Shown here piece after piece: positions 36,587 to 45,190 of a stretch of 64,000 bases of DNA. Source of the DNA: Duganella fentianensis (GTDB lineage Bacteria > Pseudomonadota > Gammaproteobacteria > Burkholderiales > Burkholderiaceae_D); assembly GCF_009857835.1 (NCBI RefSeq), contig NZ_WWCL01000003.1:62001-126000 (forward strand), in the 5' to 3' direction. Under the pieces are notes generated by a model that saw only the letters and a program-made list of their open reading frames with translations, made no database searches and was not told the origin of the DNA. The stretch's first letter is position 1, and each line of letters starts with the position of its first letter. Position numbers and translations under genes: made by a program.

Positions 36587-37558
36587 ATGTTGGAAATCAC
36601 CTCAAGCAATGCGCGCAACTGGTCGCGTCTGGGTTCGCGCGGCGTGTTCGGTCAGGCCATCCTGGCGCTGGCGGAAAACCGTCCCGACCTGATGGTGCTG
36701 TCGGCCGATCTGGGCAACTCGTCCGGTCTGGGCCGCTTCAAGCAGAGCTATCCCGACCAGTTCGTCAATGTCGGCATCGCCGAGCAGAACATGATAGGTG
36801 TGGCGGCCGGTCTGGCCAAGGAGAACTACACCGTGTTCGCCACCTCGTTCGCGCCCTTCATCGCCATGCGCGCCAGCGAGCAGATCCGCATGAACATGGG
36901 CTATATGGGCTTTAACGTCAAAGCCGTGGCGATCGGCAGCGGCGTCTCCATGGCCTATCTGGGCAACTCGCACTACGGCATCGAAGATGCGGCCATCATG
37001 CGGGCGATTCCCAACATCACCGTGGTGTCGCCGGCCGACTGCGCCGAGATCGTCAAATGCGTGTACGCCGCCGCCGATTTCGACGGCCCCATGTACATCC
37101 GTCTGACGGGTGGCCCCAACAACCCCATGGTCTACACGGAAGAATACGAGTTCGTCATCGGCAAGGCCATCACCCTGCGCGAAGGTAGCGACATCACCAT
37201 CATCGCCAACGGCACCATGGTGTACCAGTCACTGGAAGCGGCCAAGCTGCTGGAAGCCCAGGGCATTTCCGCCACGGTGGTGAATATGCACACCATTAAG
37301 CCGCTCGATACCAGCGTGATCGATAAAGCCGTGGCCTCGTCCAAGCTGATCGTGACGGTGGAAGAACACAGCGTCATCGGTGGTCTGGGCAGCGCCGTGG
37401 CCGAGTACAAGAGCGGCCTGCGCAACGCCCCGCCGCAGTTGACGCTGGGCCTGCCAGATCACTTCGGCAAGACCGCCGAATACCCCTACCTGCTGGATGC
37501 CTACGGTCTGGTTGCCGGCAAGATCGCCCAGTCTATCGCCGCCAAATACGCCGAGTAG
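36587..37558 (+). CDS. Split transketolase, C-terminal subunit
   Basis: A 323-residue partner of the preceding gene, starting in the base after its stop with AAGGA upstream. VNVGIAEQNMIGVAAGLAKE holds the conserved Glu that activates thiamine, and FATSFAPFIAMRASEQIR, GLGSAVAEY and the C-terminal fold match transketolase/DXS-type subunits. It ends the 12-gene operon. No strong terminator is seen in the 41 bp before the convergent SDR gene. Confidence 0.9.
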   Translation: MLEITSSNARNWSRLGSRGVFGQAILALAENRPDLMVLSADLGNSSGLGRFKQSYPDQFVNVGIAEQNMIGVAAGLAKENYTVFATSFAPFIAMRASEQIRMNMGYMGFNVKAVAIGSGVSMAYLGNSHYGIEDAAIMRAIPNITVVSPADCAEIVKCVYAAADFDGPMYIRLTGGPNNPMVYTEEYEFVIGKAITLREGSDITIIANGTMVYQSLEAAKLLEAQGISATVVNMHTIKPLDTSVIDKAVASSKLIVTVEEHSVIGGLGSAVAEYKSGLRNAPPQLTLGLPDHFGKTAEYPYLLDAYGLVAGKIAQSIAAKYAE

Positions 37559-37599
37559 TCCGGCACGGCCACTGCGCAGCCGGCTGGCATAGCCCGGGC

Positions 37600-38478
37600 T
37601 CAGGGCCGAAAATAGGCCGGCATGGCCAGATCATCGAGCAAGCCCGGTGCGGCCGCCGTCCAGCCCAGCAGCGCGCTGGTCTGGGCACTGCTGGTCGGCA
37701 TATGCATGCCGGCAAAGCCGGCAAACCAGCCGAAATGCTCGGGACCGCGTTCGGCCACGGGCAGACCCAGACCCTGCCCGATGGCAGCGGCGATCTGGCG
37801 GAACGGTATGCCCACTTCATCGATGGCATGGTAGACCGGCTGCTGCACGCCGCTTTCCAGCGCCAGCCGGTACAGCAGCGCCGCATCCTCGCGGTGCACG
37901 GCGGGCCAGCAGTTCTGCCCCTCGCCCAGATAGGCCGAGACACCGGTCTGGCGCGCCAGATTAATCAGTATCCGCATAAAACCCTGATCGCCGATCCCGT
38001 GCACGCTGGGCGCCAGCCGCACCGTGGCCGCGCGCAGGCCTTGCTGGGCCAGCTGGCGGGCTGCCGCTTCGGAGCGGCGCGGGTAGCTGGGCAGATCAGC
38101 CGGGATATCAGCCTCGGTGGCGGGCCGGCCCTGCGCCAGCATGGCCACGCCCGACGTCACCAGCAGCATTTTGTCGCTGCCGGCCAGCCCGGCGCCCAGC
38201 GCGGCTATGGCGCGCTGGTCCTGCGCACAGCTTTCCGCAAAGCGGGTGAAATCGTGGTTGAACGCCGTGTGGATGACGGCATCGGCCTGCGCCGCCTGCT
38301 GCTGCAACAGGGCCAGATCGTCGAGCGTGCCGATCACGCTGCCAGCACCGATGGCGGCCAGCGCAGCGGCGCCGCTGCTGCTGCGTACCAGCCCCGTCAC
38401 CTGATGTCCGCCGTGCAGCAGTTCGCGCACCACGGCCGAACCTACCCAGCCGCTCGCACCTGTTACCAGTACCTGCAT
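37600..38478 (-). CDS. NAD(P)-dependent epimerase/dehydrogenase-type SDR
   Basis: About 292 residues of an extended SDR with MQVLVTGASGWVGSAVVRELL as cofactor-binding start. VIHTAFNHDF and the central YPRRSEAA replace the usual Y-x-x-x-K (Tyr present, Lys not clear), so it may be a non-classical reductase. The start at 38478 has AAGGGA six bases upstream; a start at 38493 would put that site inside the gene. It is divergent from an XRE regulator 99 bp away, a layout common for regulator and target. The substrate is unknown. Confidence 0.8.
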   Translation of the reverse strand: MQVLVTGASGWVGSAVVRELLHGGHQVTGLVRSSSGAAALAAIGAGSVIGTLDDLALLQQQAAQADAVIHTAFNHDFTRFAESCAQDQRAIAALGAGLAGSDKMLLVTSGVAMLAQGRPATEADIPADLPSYPRRSEAAARQLAQQGLRAATVRLAPSVHGIGDQGFMRILINLARQTGVSAYLGEGQNCWPAVHREDAALLYRLALESGVQQPVYHAIDEVGIPFRQIAAAIGQGLGLPVAERGPEHFGWFAGFAGMHMPTSSAQTSALLGWTAAAPGLLDDLAMPAYFRP

Positions 38479-38499
38479 GATGTTTCCCTTCAAGAGCTT

Positions 38500-38577
38500 G
38501 AAGGGTGTACTATCGCTGGCATCCTTATGCTGGTAAATAAGGAATCTTATACAGGTATAATCATTAACAGGCTCAGC
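38500..38577. promoter_or_regulatory. Divergent promoter/operator region of SDR and XRE regulator
   Basis: Contains CCTTAT-N8-ATAAGG (38523-38542) and TTATA-CAGG-TATAA (38547-38560). A perfect TATAAT (38556-38561) could be the -10 box of the regulator gene starting at 38578. The dyads are candidate binding sites of the regulator itself. Confidence 0.5.
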
Positions 38578-39402
38578 ATGTCTACCGAACAGCTCACGCT
38601 AGGAACCTATCTCAAAGACCGGCGCCAGCGGCTGGACGCCGTTGCGCTCGGCTATGGCTGCAGCCGGCGCCGTACGGCCGGATTGCGGCGTGAAGAAGTG
38701 GCCCAGCGCGCCCACATCAGCGCGACCTGGTACACCTGGCTGGAACAGGGCCGGGGCGGAGCGCCGTCGCGCGCCGTGCTGGAACGGCTGGCGGCAGCCC
38801 TGCTGCTGACCGAAGTGGAACGCGAACATCTGTTCCTGCTGGCTTTCGGCCATACGCCGGAAATCCGCTACCAGCCGCAGGATGGCATTACTCCGCGCCT
38901 GCAGAAAGTGCTCGATGCACTGGCATCCAGCCCGGCCCTGATCCGCAACGCAAGGTGGGATGTGCTGGCGTGGAACCATGCTGCCAGCGCCGTGTTTGTC
39001 GACTATGCCACGCTGGAACCGGCGCAGCGCAATATGCTGCGGCTGTTCTTCCTGAATCCTGCCGTGCGTGCAGCGCAGCCGGACTGGGGCGCCGTGGCGC
39101 GCTATGTGGTGCCGGTCTTCCGCGCCGACATAGCCCGCGCCGGTGCCACCGAAACCACCCGCGCACTGGTGGAAGAACTGTGTCGCGAGAGCAGCGAGTT
39201 TGCCGCCATCTGGAACTCCAACGACGTGCTGGAATTCGGCCAGGGGCAGAAACAGCTCAACCACGCACTGGCCGGCACGCTGGCGCTCGAATACTCGACC
39301 TTCGCCGTCGATGGCCGCTCCGACCTCTCGCTGCTGGTCTATACCCCAGCCGACGCGCGCAGCCACGAACGCATACAGACGCTCATCCGCGCCAAGGCAT
39401 AG
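38578..39402 (+). CDS. XRE-family transcriptional regulator with MmyB-like ligand domain
   Basis: A 274-residue regulator. N-terminal helix-turn-helix: YLKDRRQRLDAV, RTAGLRREEVAQRAHIS and TWYTWLEQGRGGAPS are the hallmark of the family. The C-terminal part (about 100-270: LDALASSPALIRNARWDVLAWNHAASAVF) matches the MmyB-like PAS-type ligand-binding domain. The frame is open far upstream, but the ATG at 38578 is where family similarity begins, with AGG 8 bases before it. It probably controls the divergent SDR. Confidence 0.88.
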   Translation: MSTEQLTLGTYLKDRRQRLDAVALGYGCSRRRTAGLRREEVAQRAHISATWYTWLEQGRGGAPSRAVLERLAAALLLTEVEREHLFLLAFGHTPEIRYQPQDGITPRLQKVLDALASSPALIRNARWDVLAWNHAASAVFVDYATLEPAQRNMLRLFFLNPAVRAAQPDWGAVARYVVPVFRADIARAGATETTRALVEELCRESSEFAAIWNSNDVLEFGQGQKQLNHALAGTLALEYSTFAVDGRSDLSLLVYTPADARSHERIQTLIRAKA

Positions 39403-39473
39403 TGCCGTATTCAATAGCAGCGCGGCCGGCCAGCACCTCAACCACTCCAACACCAACTAAAGGCAAACTCGCT

Positions 39474-40031
39474 ATGGGTAAAAGCAGACTGGAAGCATTC
39501 AGCGATGGCGTGATTGCCATCATCATTACCATCATGGTGCTGGAACTGAAGGTACCGCATGGCACGAATCTGGCCGCGCTGGAGCCGCTCTGGCCCGTAT
39601 TCTTCAGCTACGTGCTGAGCTTCATCTACGTGGGCATCTACTGGAACAATCACCACCATCTGATCCACACGGTCAGCCACGTTACCGGCGGTGCGCTGTG
39701 GGGCAATCTGCATCTGCTGTTCTGGCTGTCACTACTACCGTTTGTCACCGGCTGGGTGGGCGAGAACCATTTCGCCGCACTACCACTGGCCTGCTACGGG
39801 CTGGTACTGTTTATGTGCAGCGTGGCCTATTTCATCCTCGCCAGCTGCCTCGCCAGCCACAACGCCGAACTCAAGCAGGCGCTGGGCAAAGACCGCAAAG
39901 GCAAGCTCTCTACCCTGCTGTACGCAGTTGGTGTGGCCCTGTCGTTTGTCCAGCCATGGGCCGGTTTTGCCATTTACGTGGGCGTGGCCATGCTGTGGTT
40001 TATCCCTGACCGGCGCTTCGAACGCCATTAG
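39474..40031 (+). CDS. TMEM175/DUF1211-family membrane channel protein
   Basis: A 185-residue inner-membrane protein. The N-terminal GKSRLEAFSDGVIAIIITIM contains the R-x-x-x-F-S-D signature of TMEM175-type potassium channels. About five further hydrophobic helices follow (PVFFSYVLSFIYVGIYW, LHLLFWLSLLPFVTGW, CYGLVLFMCSVAYFIL, LLYAVGVALSFVQPWAGF, YVGVAMLWFIP). The frame is open upstream, but the ATG at 39474 gives the family start. Confidence 0.85.
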   Translation: MGKSRLEAFSDGVIAIIITIMVLELKVPHGTNLAALEPLWPVFFSYVLSFIYVGIYWNNHHHLIHTVSHVTGGALWGNLHLLFWLSLLPFVTGWVGENHFAALPLACYGLVLFMCSVAYFILASCLASHNAELKQALGKDRKGKLSTLLYAVGVALSFVQPWAGFAIYVGVAMLWFIPDRRFERH

Positions 40032-40146
40032 GCAGCCGAGCGGACGGGTAGTCAGTTTCAAATTGCAATTAGAAAAATATTTTCAACTTGCTATCATCAT
40101 CCCGGCCTCCGTACAATGTAACTTTTAGACAAGTTCGGAGCGGAGC

Positions 40147-41766
40147 ATGAAGGGGATATATCGGACGGGGCTGGTGTTGACTAGCATAGTGCTCAGTGCC
40201 TGCGGTGGTGGTAGCAGCCCGCAGACGCCGCCGCTTCCTCCGGTTCCGCCTATTCCGCCATCGCCTAGCGTCGCCGTCACTTCCGGCAATATCAACCGCG
40301 TACAAGCCATGAATACCAGTTTGCGCATCGAGGTGACGGCGCAAGCGGCCAATTTCTCCCCTAGCGGCACGCTGTATGCCAGCGCCAGCGATGGCGACAG
40401 CCTGATGCAGGCCCCCGTCACGGTGAGCAGCAACAGCAACGGCAGTTACACCTTTGCGCTCGATACCCAGGCCAGCAAAGAGAGCGGCCACTATAGCGGC
40501 AAGCTGACCATCAAGCTATGCAGCGACGCCGCCTGTAACACGGCGCAGGCTGTGCCATCGATCAGCGTGCCCTACGATATCACCGTCCACAGCCCCAACA
40601 GCGCGTGGCCGGGCGACCAGTTGACGCCACTCGCGCCATGGAACGGCGTGCCGGACTGGGCCACCTTCCAGGGCAATAACGCCCACACCGGCTATGTGCC
40701 CGTCGAGATCAAGGCCGACCAGATGCAGCTGCGCTGGAAGCGCGGCGCCGTCAACAATAGCACTAGCGGCTACAATGCCAGCATCTCGCCGCTGGTGACC
40801 GCAAATGGCCGTTTCTATGCGAGCGGCGACAAGAAGCTCACGGCCTATCAGGAGAACGATGGCAAGGCGCTGTGGTCCTATGACACTAGCGGCCTGAGCA
40901 ACCCCGGCGCCAACCCGCCCGCGGTCGACAACGGTGTGGTGTATTTCGCCGCCGGCCAGCAGAACACTACCTACATGATCGCGCTCGATGCCGTCGATGG
41001 CAGTGCCCGCATGAAGTCCGCCATGAGTTCGCAGTGGGAACGCTATCTGTCGCCTATCGTGCAGGACGGCGCCATCTACACCAACTCCGGCAGTTATGGC
41101 GGCATGTACGCCTTTGCCAGCACTGGCGAGCGGCTGTTCTTCCAGGGCCTGTCGCAGACGTCGATGTGGTCGCCCGCAACCGATGGTCGCAGCATCTTTG
41201 CCTACACGGGCGATGCGCTGACTATCGTGCAGCCCAAAACCGGCACAGTGCTATCCACTATTCGCGACAGCAGCTTCACCAACTACGTGTATCAGCTTGG
41301 CGGCGCGGCCGTGGTGGGCGCCAACGGCGGCGTGTACGCGGCAGCCTATGCCAACGGCTATCTGAATGACGGCAGCATCGGCAACCAGCTGATACGCTTC
41401 GATACGGCCAAAGGCTTCCTCGACTGGCGCGTGCCCGGCGTCTACCGCGTCACCCCGGCCTATGCCGACGGCGTGCTGTATGCACCGAACTTCAACCCCT
41501 ACCGCCTGGAAGCGCGATCGGAAGCCGATGGCAAGCTGCTGTGGTCGTGGGTGCCACCGCTGGGTGGTGAAGTCAGCTTCCACGCATCGCCCGTGGTGAC
41601 CAAGAACCTGCTGTTCATCAGCACCAACGTCAACACCTACGCGCTGGATCTGAAAACCCGTAAAGTGGTGTGGAGTTATCCGGCACCCGGCTATCTGGCC
41701 ATCAGCGCCAGCGGCCTGCTGTACATCCAGAGCCCGGATGCACTGGTCGCCGTCAACCTCAAATAG
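40147..41766 (+). CDS. Lipoprotein with PQQ-like beta-propeller repeats
   Basis: A 539-residue protein with a lipoprotein signal (LVLTSIVLSACGGG, Cys at residue 19), a Pro-rich spacer (about 25-42) and an Ig-like segment. A beta-propeller of PQQ-binding-like blades follows (LTAYQENDGKALWSYD, MIALDAVDGSARM, LEARSEADGKLLWSW, YALDLKTRKVVWSYP). It should sit on the periplasmic side of the outer or inner membrane. The blades resemble BamB in style, but the Pro-rich linker and extra domain make it a different protein. The function is unknown. Confidence 0.8.
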   Translation: MKGIYRTGLVLTSIVLSACGGGSSPQTPPLPPVPPIPPSPSVAVTSGNINRVQAMNTSLRIEVTAQAANFSPSGTLYASASDGDSLMQAPVTVSSNSNGSYTFALDTQASKESGHYSGKLTIKLCSDAACNTAQAVPSISVPYDITVHSPNSAWPGDQLTPLAPWNGVPDWATFQGNNAHTGYVPVEIKADQMQLRWKRGAVNNSTSGYNASISPLVTANGRFYASGDKKLTAYQENDGKALWSYDTSGLSNPGANPPAVDNGVVYFAAGQQNTTYMIALDAVDGSARMKSAMSSQWERYLSPIVQDGAIYTNSGSYGGMYAFASTGERLFFQGLSQTSMWSPATDGRSIFAYTGDALTIVQPKTGTVLSTIRDSSFTNYVYQLGGAAVVGANGGVYAAAYANGYLNDGSIGNQLIRFDTAKGFLDWRVPGVYRVTPAYADGVLYAPNFNPYRLEARSEADGKLLWSWVPPLGGEVSFHASPVVTKNLLFISTNVNTYALDLKTRKVVWSYPAPGYLAISASGLLYIQSPDALVAVNLK

Positions 41767-42940
41767 CAGGGTGCTGCCGGACGGCGGCAGCGGCCGCGCA
41801 GCCGGCATCGATCTGCTGCGTGCGCTGGCCATCGTCAGCGTGATGCTGTATCACCTGAGCAGCCACGGTGTGGCCCTGCCACCCATGGTGGAACTGGGCT
41901 GGATGGGGGTTGATCTGTTTTTCGTCCTGAGCGGCTACCTGATAGGCTGGCAGCTGCTAGGCTGCTACGCGGAAAGCGGCACGCCGCGCTGGCGCCGCTT
42001 CTTTCTGGGCCGGGCACTGCGCATCCTGCCTGCCTACTATGCTGTGCTGGTGCTCTATGTCGTTCTGGGAGATCAGCGCGAAGGAGGCACGCTACAGCCG
42101 CTGTGGAAATTCCTCAGCTTTACCGTCAACCTCTGCCCCCGCTGGGAACAGGGGCTGGCCTATTCCCATGCATGGTCGCTGTGTGTGGAAGAGCACTTCT
42201 ATCTGCTGTTCCCGGCGCTGGTATGGCTGCTGGCACGGCGCCCCAGCGCCCGCAAAATCAGCCTGCTGCTGGCGGGCCTGTTCGGTGGCGCGCTGCTACT
42301 GCGCGGCTACCTGTGGCAGACGCAGGTAGCGGCCTCTATGGATGCCGGCGATGTGGGGCAGGCCATGCAGCACTTCGTCCCCCTGATCTACAATCCGACC
42401 TACGCACGACTGGATGGCCTGCTGCTCGGTGTCGTGCTGGCCATGCTCAGGGCCTTCCGGCCACACTGGTGGCAAGGCCTGCAAGCGCATAACAAGGCAC
42501 TGCTGTTATGTGCTGCTGCCATCTTCTATCTGTGCTCACAGATACCGCTAATGAGTCTGGCCGGTGCCACCCTGCTATTTCCGCTGCTAGCGCTGGGCTG
42601 CGGCGCGCTACTGCTCAGCGTTACCAGTCCCGCCAGCTATCTGGCCCGCCAGCGCCTGCCCGGCGCGCAGACACTGGCCCTGCTGGCCTACAGTCTGTAC
42701 CTGACACACCGGCAGATCTATCACTGGCTTGATACCTTGCTGCCACAGCTGGCCGAGCAGAGCACCGTCGTTGCAGCCGCAGGCTATGTCGCCGCTGCGC
42801 TGCTCGGCGCCGTCTTGCTCTACTGGCTGGTCGAACGCCCGGCGCTGGAACTGCGACGCCGTTTGCTGGCAGCGCCGCAGCTTGACCACTACTTAGCCAT
42901 GCCTCAGGCCAGTTCCTCGGCCGGACCGAAGAACTCGTAA
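41738..42940 (+). CDS. Acyltransferase 3 family membrane protein
   Basis: About 400 residues. It has IDLLRALAIVSVMLYHLSSHG with the family R-x-x-A-x-x-x-V and catalytic His, GWMGVDLFFVLSGYLIG, FFLGRALRILPAYYAVL and SLCVEEHFYLLFPALVW, with about ten membrane helices. Such proteins acylate extracytoplasmic sugars or lipids. The ATG at 41738 overlaps the preceding gene by 29 bp; a GTG at 41771 is an equally possible start, since conserved sequence begins just after it. The 3' end overlaps the convergent flavohemoprotein gene by 37 bp. Confidence 0.85.
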   Translation: MHWSPSTSNSRVLPDGGSGRAAGIDLLRALAIVSVMLYHLSSHGVALPPMVELGWMGVDLFFVLSGYLIGWQLLGCYAESGTPRWRRFFLGRALRILPAYYAVLVLYVVLGDQREGGTLQPLWKFLSFTVNLCPRWEQGLAYSHAWSLCVEEHFYLLFPALVWLLARRPSARKISLLLAGLFGGALLLRGYLWQTQVAASMDAGDVGQAMQHFVPLIYNPTYARLDGLLLGVVLAMLRAFRPHWWQGLQAHNKALLLCAAAIFYLCSQIPLMSLAGATLLFPLLALGCGALLLSVTSPASYLARQRLPGAQTLALLAYSLYLTHRQIYHWLDTLLPQLAEQSTVVAAAGYVAAALLGAVLLYWLVERPALELRRRLLAAPQLDHYLAMPQASSSAGPKNS

Positions 42941-44079
42941 CGGGCCTGCGCATCAGGCACGCCCAGTTCGGCCAGCTGCTGCTTGATGGCCTTCATGAAA
43001 GGCTTGGGACCAAGGAAGTAGGCATCCACATCGCGCGTCTCCGGCAGCCACTGCGACAGCTGCTGTGCCGTCAGGTAGCCGGTAGCATGGGCACCGTCCG
43101 CCGCTGCCGTTTCGTAGCAATAGAAGCGCTGTAGCTGCGGATGCTGTGCCGCCAGCGCATCGACCTGTGCACGGAAGGCATGCACACCTGCGTGGCGCGC
43201 CGCGTGGATGAAATGCACGGGCCGTTTGCTGCGTAGCGCCGTGGTCAGCATGGCCAGCGTGGGCGTGATGCCTACGCCACCGCTAATCAGCACCAGCGGC
43301 TTGTCGCTCTGCGTCAGCACAAAGTCGCCTGCTGGCGGGAATACCTGCAGGCTGGCGCCTACTTCCAGCTGGTCATGCAGATAGTTGGACACCACACCGC
43401 CCGCCTCGCGCTTGACGCTGATGCGGTAATCGCTGCCATTGGCTTCGGCCGACAGCGAATACTGGCGGCGCAGCGGGCTGCCTGCCACCGCCACTTCGAT
43501 GCCGATGTACTGGCCCGGCAGATGCCGCACTACCTTGCCGCCATCGGCCGGCACCAGCACGAAGGAAGTGATTTCTTCGCTTTCCACCGTCTTCTGCGCC
43601 ACCTTGAACTGGCGTGCACCGCGCCAGCCGCCTTCTGCGGCCGCGTTCTGCTGGTAGATCTGCTCTTCCGCGCCGATCAGGATATCGGCCAGCTGGCCAT
43701 ACGCTGCGCCCCATGCGGCCAGCACGTCATCGGTCGCCACTTCCGCGCCCAGCACTTCGCGGATCGCCTTCAGCAGCGAAGCGCCCACGATGGGATAGTG
43801 CTCGGGCAGGATCTGCAGCGACACGTGTTTATTGATGATGGTCGATACCAGCGGGCCCAGTTGCTCCAGCCGCTCGATGTTTTTCGCATACATCAGCACG
43901 GCGCTGGCCAGCGCGCGCTGCTGCTTGCCTTCCGCCTGATTGGACAGATTGAACAGCGGCTGCACCTGCGGGTAATCGCGGAACATGGTCTGGTAAAAAT
44001 GCCGCGTCAGGGCTTCGCCGCCCTGTTCCAGAATCGGCACGGTGGCGCTAATGATGGCTTTGTGTTCTTTGCTCAGCAT
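42904..44079 (-). CDS. hmp: Flavohemoprotein, nitric oxide dioxygenase
   Basis: 391 residues, close to the usual ~396. The N-terminal globin has the proximal His in IINKHVSLQILPEHYPIVG and the distal Tyr/Gln region (RHFYQTMFRDYP, LSNQAEGKQQ). The FAD domain has RQYSLSAEANG. The NAD domain has LISGGVGITPTLAML and ends YEFFGPAEEL. It oxidises nitric oxide to nitrate in the cytoplasm with NAD(P)H and oxygen. The upstream region has a dyad between likely promoter boxes that may bind a nitric-oxide-sensing repressor. Confidence 0.95.
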   Translation of the reverse strand: MLSKEHKAIISATVPILEQGGEALTRHFYQTMFRDYPQVQPLFNLSNQAEGKQQRALASAVLMYAKNIERLEQLGPLVSTIINKHVSLQILPEHYPIVGASLLKAIREVLGAEVATDDVLAAWGAAYGQLADILIGAEEQIYQQNAAAEGGWRGARQFKVAQKTVESEEITSFVLVPADGGKVVRHLPGQYIGIEVAVAGSPLRRQYSLSAEANGSDYRISVKREAGGVVSNYLHDQLEVGASLQVFPPAGDFVLTQSDKPLVLISGGVGITPTLAMLTTALRSKRPVHFIHAARHAGVHAFRAQVDALAAQHPQLQRFYCYETAAADGAHATGYLTAQQLSQWLPETRDVDAYFLGPKPFMKAIKQQLAELGVPDAQARYEFFGPAEELA

Positions 44080-44115
44080 GGGAATGACAGACTTTCTGAA
44101 GTGATGAGATAAAGC

Positions 44116-44141
44116 AGTATATCAGATGCTTCTTTTATCTG
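44116..44141 (-). promoter_or_regulatory. Candidate promoter and operator of hmp
   Basis: On the minus strand TATACT (44116-44121) is a good -10 box. Directly upstream, CAGAT-N9-ATCTG (44123-44141) forms a dyad overlapping the spacer. One half, GAAGCATCT, resembles an NsrR half-site, but the match is partial. Confidence 0.4.
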
Positions 44142-44158
44142 CTGACGCTGCCAAAGTC

Positions 44159-44194
44159 CGGCTGCCCCGTCAGCTAATGCTGCCGGGGCAGCCG
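44159..44194 (-). terminator. Hairpin downstream of the polysaccharide deacetylase gene
   Basis: An 11-bp perfect stem, CGGCTGCCCCG and CGGGGCAGCCG, with an inner CAGC/GCTG stem and TAAT loop, 15 bases after the stop at 44209. The T-run that follows on the minus strand is poor, so termination may depend on stem strength. Confidence 0.6.
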
Positions 44195-44208
44195 TTCAGG
44201 CCCTGGCG

Positions 44209-45150
44209 TTACAGGCCCTGCGCCTTGAGCGCAGCGATTTCGAAATCGCCATCGTCCACCAGCCGCTCCCAGCCCGCGAACTTGCCCACGCCTAGCGAGC
44301 GCGCCATCGACAGCAGCAGGCTTTGCCCCGCCACCGGACGTTCCGGCATCAGCTGATAAACGGGATCGGCAAAGGCGGCGGCCGGCGTAGTGATCTTCCA
44401 GCCCATGCTCTCGAACTGGGCGATGGCATCATCCAGCCAGAGCGCATTGATCAGGTTATGGTGCAGCAGGATCACTTGCGGAATATCGCGCCCCTGCAAC
44501 TGCTGCGCCAATGCCCGATAAGCCAGCGCGCGCTGGCGCAGGTGCGCAAGATAGGCCTGCTTAAGCGCCGTCAGGTCGGCCTTGGGATTGGCGTGCAAAA
44601 CCTCGATCAGTTTTTCGTCGAGGCGCCAGTCGCTGGTATCCAGACTGACATAGGCATTGCGATAAGCTTGTGCCTGCAGGAAGGCGCGCATGCCGTCGCG
44701 CTTTTCCGGCGTATTGCCTTCGCGCAGATAGGTGTAGCGGAACCACTTCTGGTAACCGGGTAGCGTGGCGATGATGCGGTCGCAATCGAGCACTTCCTGC
44801 TGGTACTGGGCCAGACTGAGTTGGCTGCTGTGCAGGTCAGGGTGGGTCATGGTGTGATTGCCCACCGCATGGCCTGCCGCGCCCCAGGCCTGTGCCAGCG
44901 CATAGCCCTCGGGCCGGTCGGCACCATTGCCGGCGGTGACGAACAGGGCCGCCTTGACCTGATGCTTGGCCAGCGCCGCCAGCAGCGCATCGTTGCGTTG
45001 CTGTGGACTGAGCAAGGGCGTCTGCTCCAGTCTGGGGCCATCGTCGAAAGTGAAAGCCACCGATTGCGCCTGTGCCGTAGCGGCCAGCGTGCAGCAGCTA
45101 GCCACAGCGAGTGCCATACGCGTCAGCGTTTTGAACATGAATGTATGCAT
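44209..45150 (-). CDS. Secreted polysaccharide deacetylase (NodB domain)
   Basis: A 313-residue protein with a Sec signal peptide (MALAVASCCTLAATAQAQ, cleaved near residue 29). The NodB homology domain has SVAFTFDDGPRLEQTP (motif 1, catalytic Asp) and AVGNHTMTHPDLHSS (motif 2, metal-binding His-x3-His). Later come RYTYLREG and VILLHHN. It removes acetyl groups from N-acetylated glycans such as peptidoglycan or exopolysaccharide in the envelope. The start may be at 45150 or 45138; neither has a clear ribosome site. Confidence 0.88.
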   Translation of the reverse strand: MHTFMFKTLTRMALAVASCCTLAATAQAQSVAFTFDDGPRLEQTPLLSPQQRNDALLAALAKHQVKAALFVTAGNGADRPEGYALAQAWGAAGHAVGNHTMTHPDLHSSQLSLAQYQQEVLDCDRIIATLPGYQKWFRYTYLREGNTPEKRDGMRAFLQAQAYRNAYVSLDTSDWRLDEKLIEVLHANPKADLTALKQAYLAHLRQRALAYRALAQQLQGRDIPQVILLHHNLINALWLDDAIAQFESMGWKITTPAAAFADPVYQLMPERPVAGQSLLLSMARSLGVGKFAGWERLVDDGDFEIAALKAQGL

Positions 45151-45190
45151 AGAAATTTGGGCGCTATATTTTCAAGAGAAATTCGAGGGA

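Noticed and set aside
37702-38577. Upstream extension of the XRE regulator frame across the SDR gene
   Set aside because: It is antisense to a well-supported SDR coding sequence, and the helix-turn-helix family starts at 38578.
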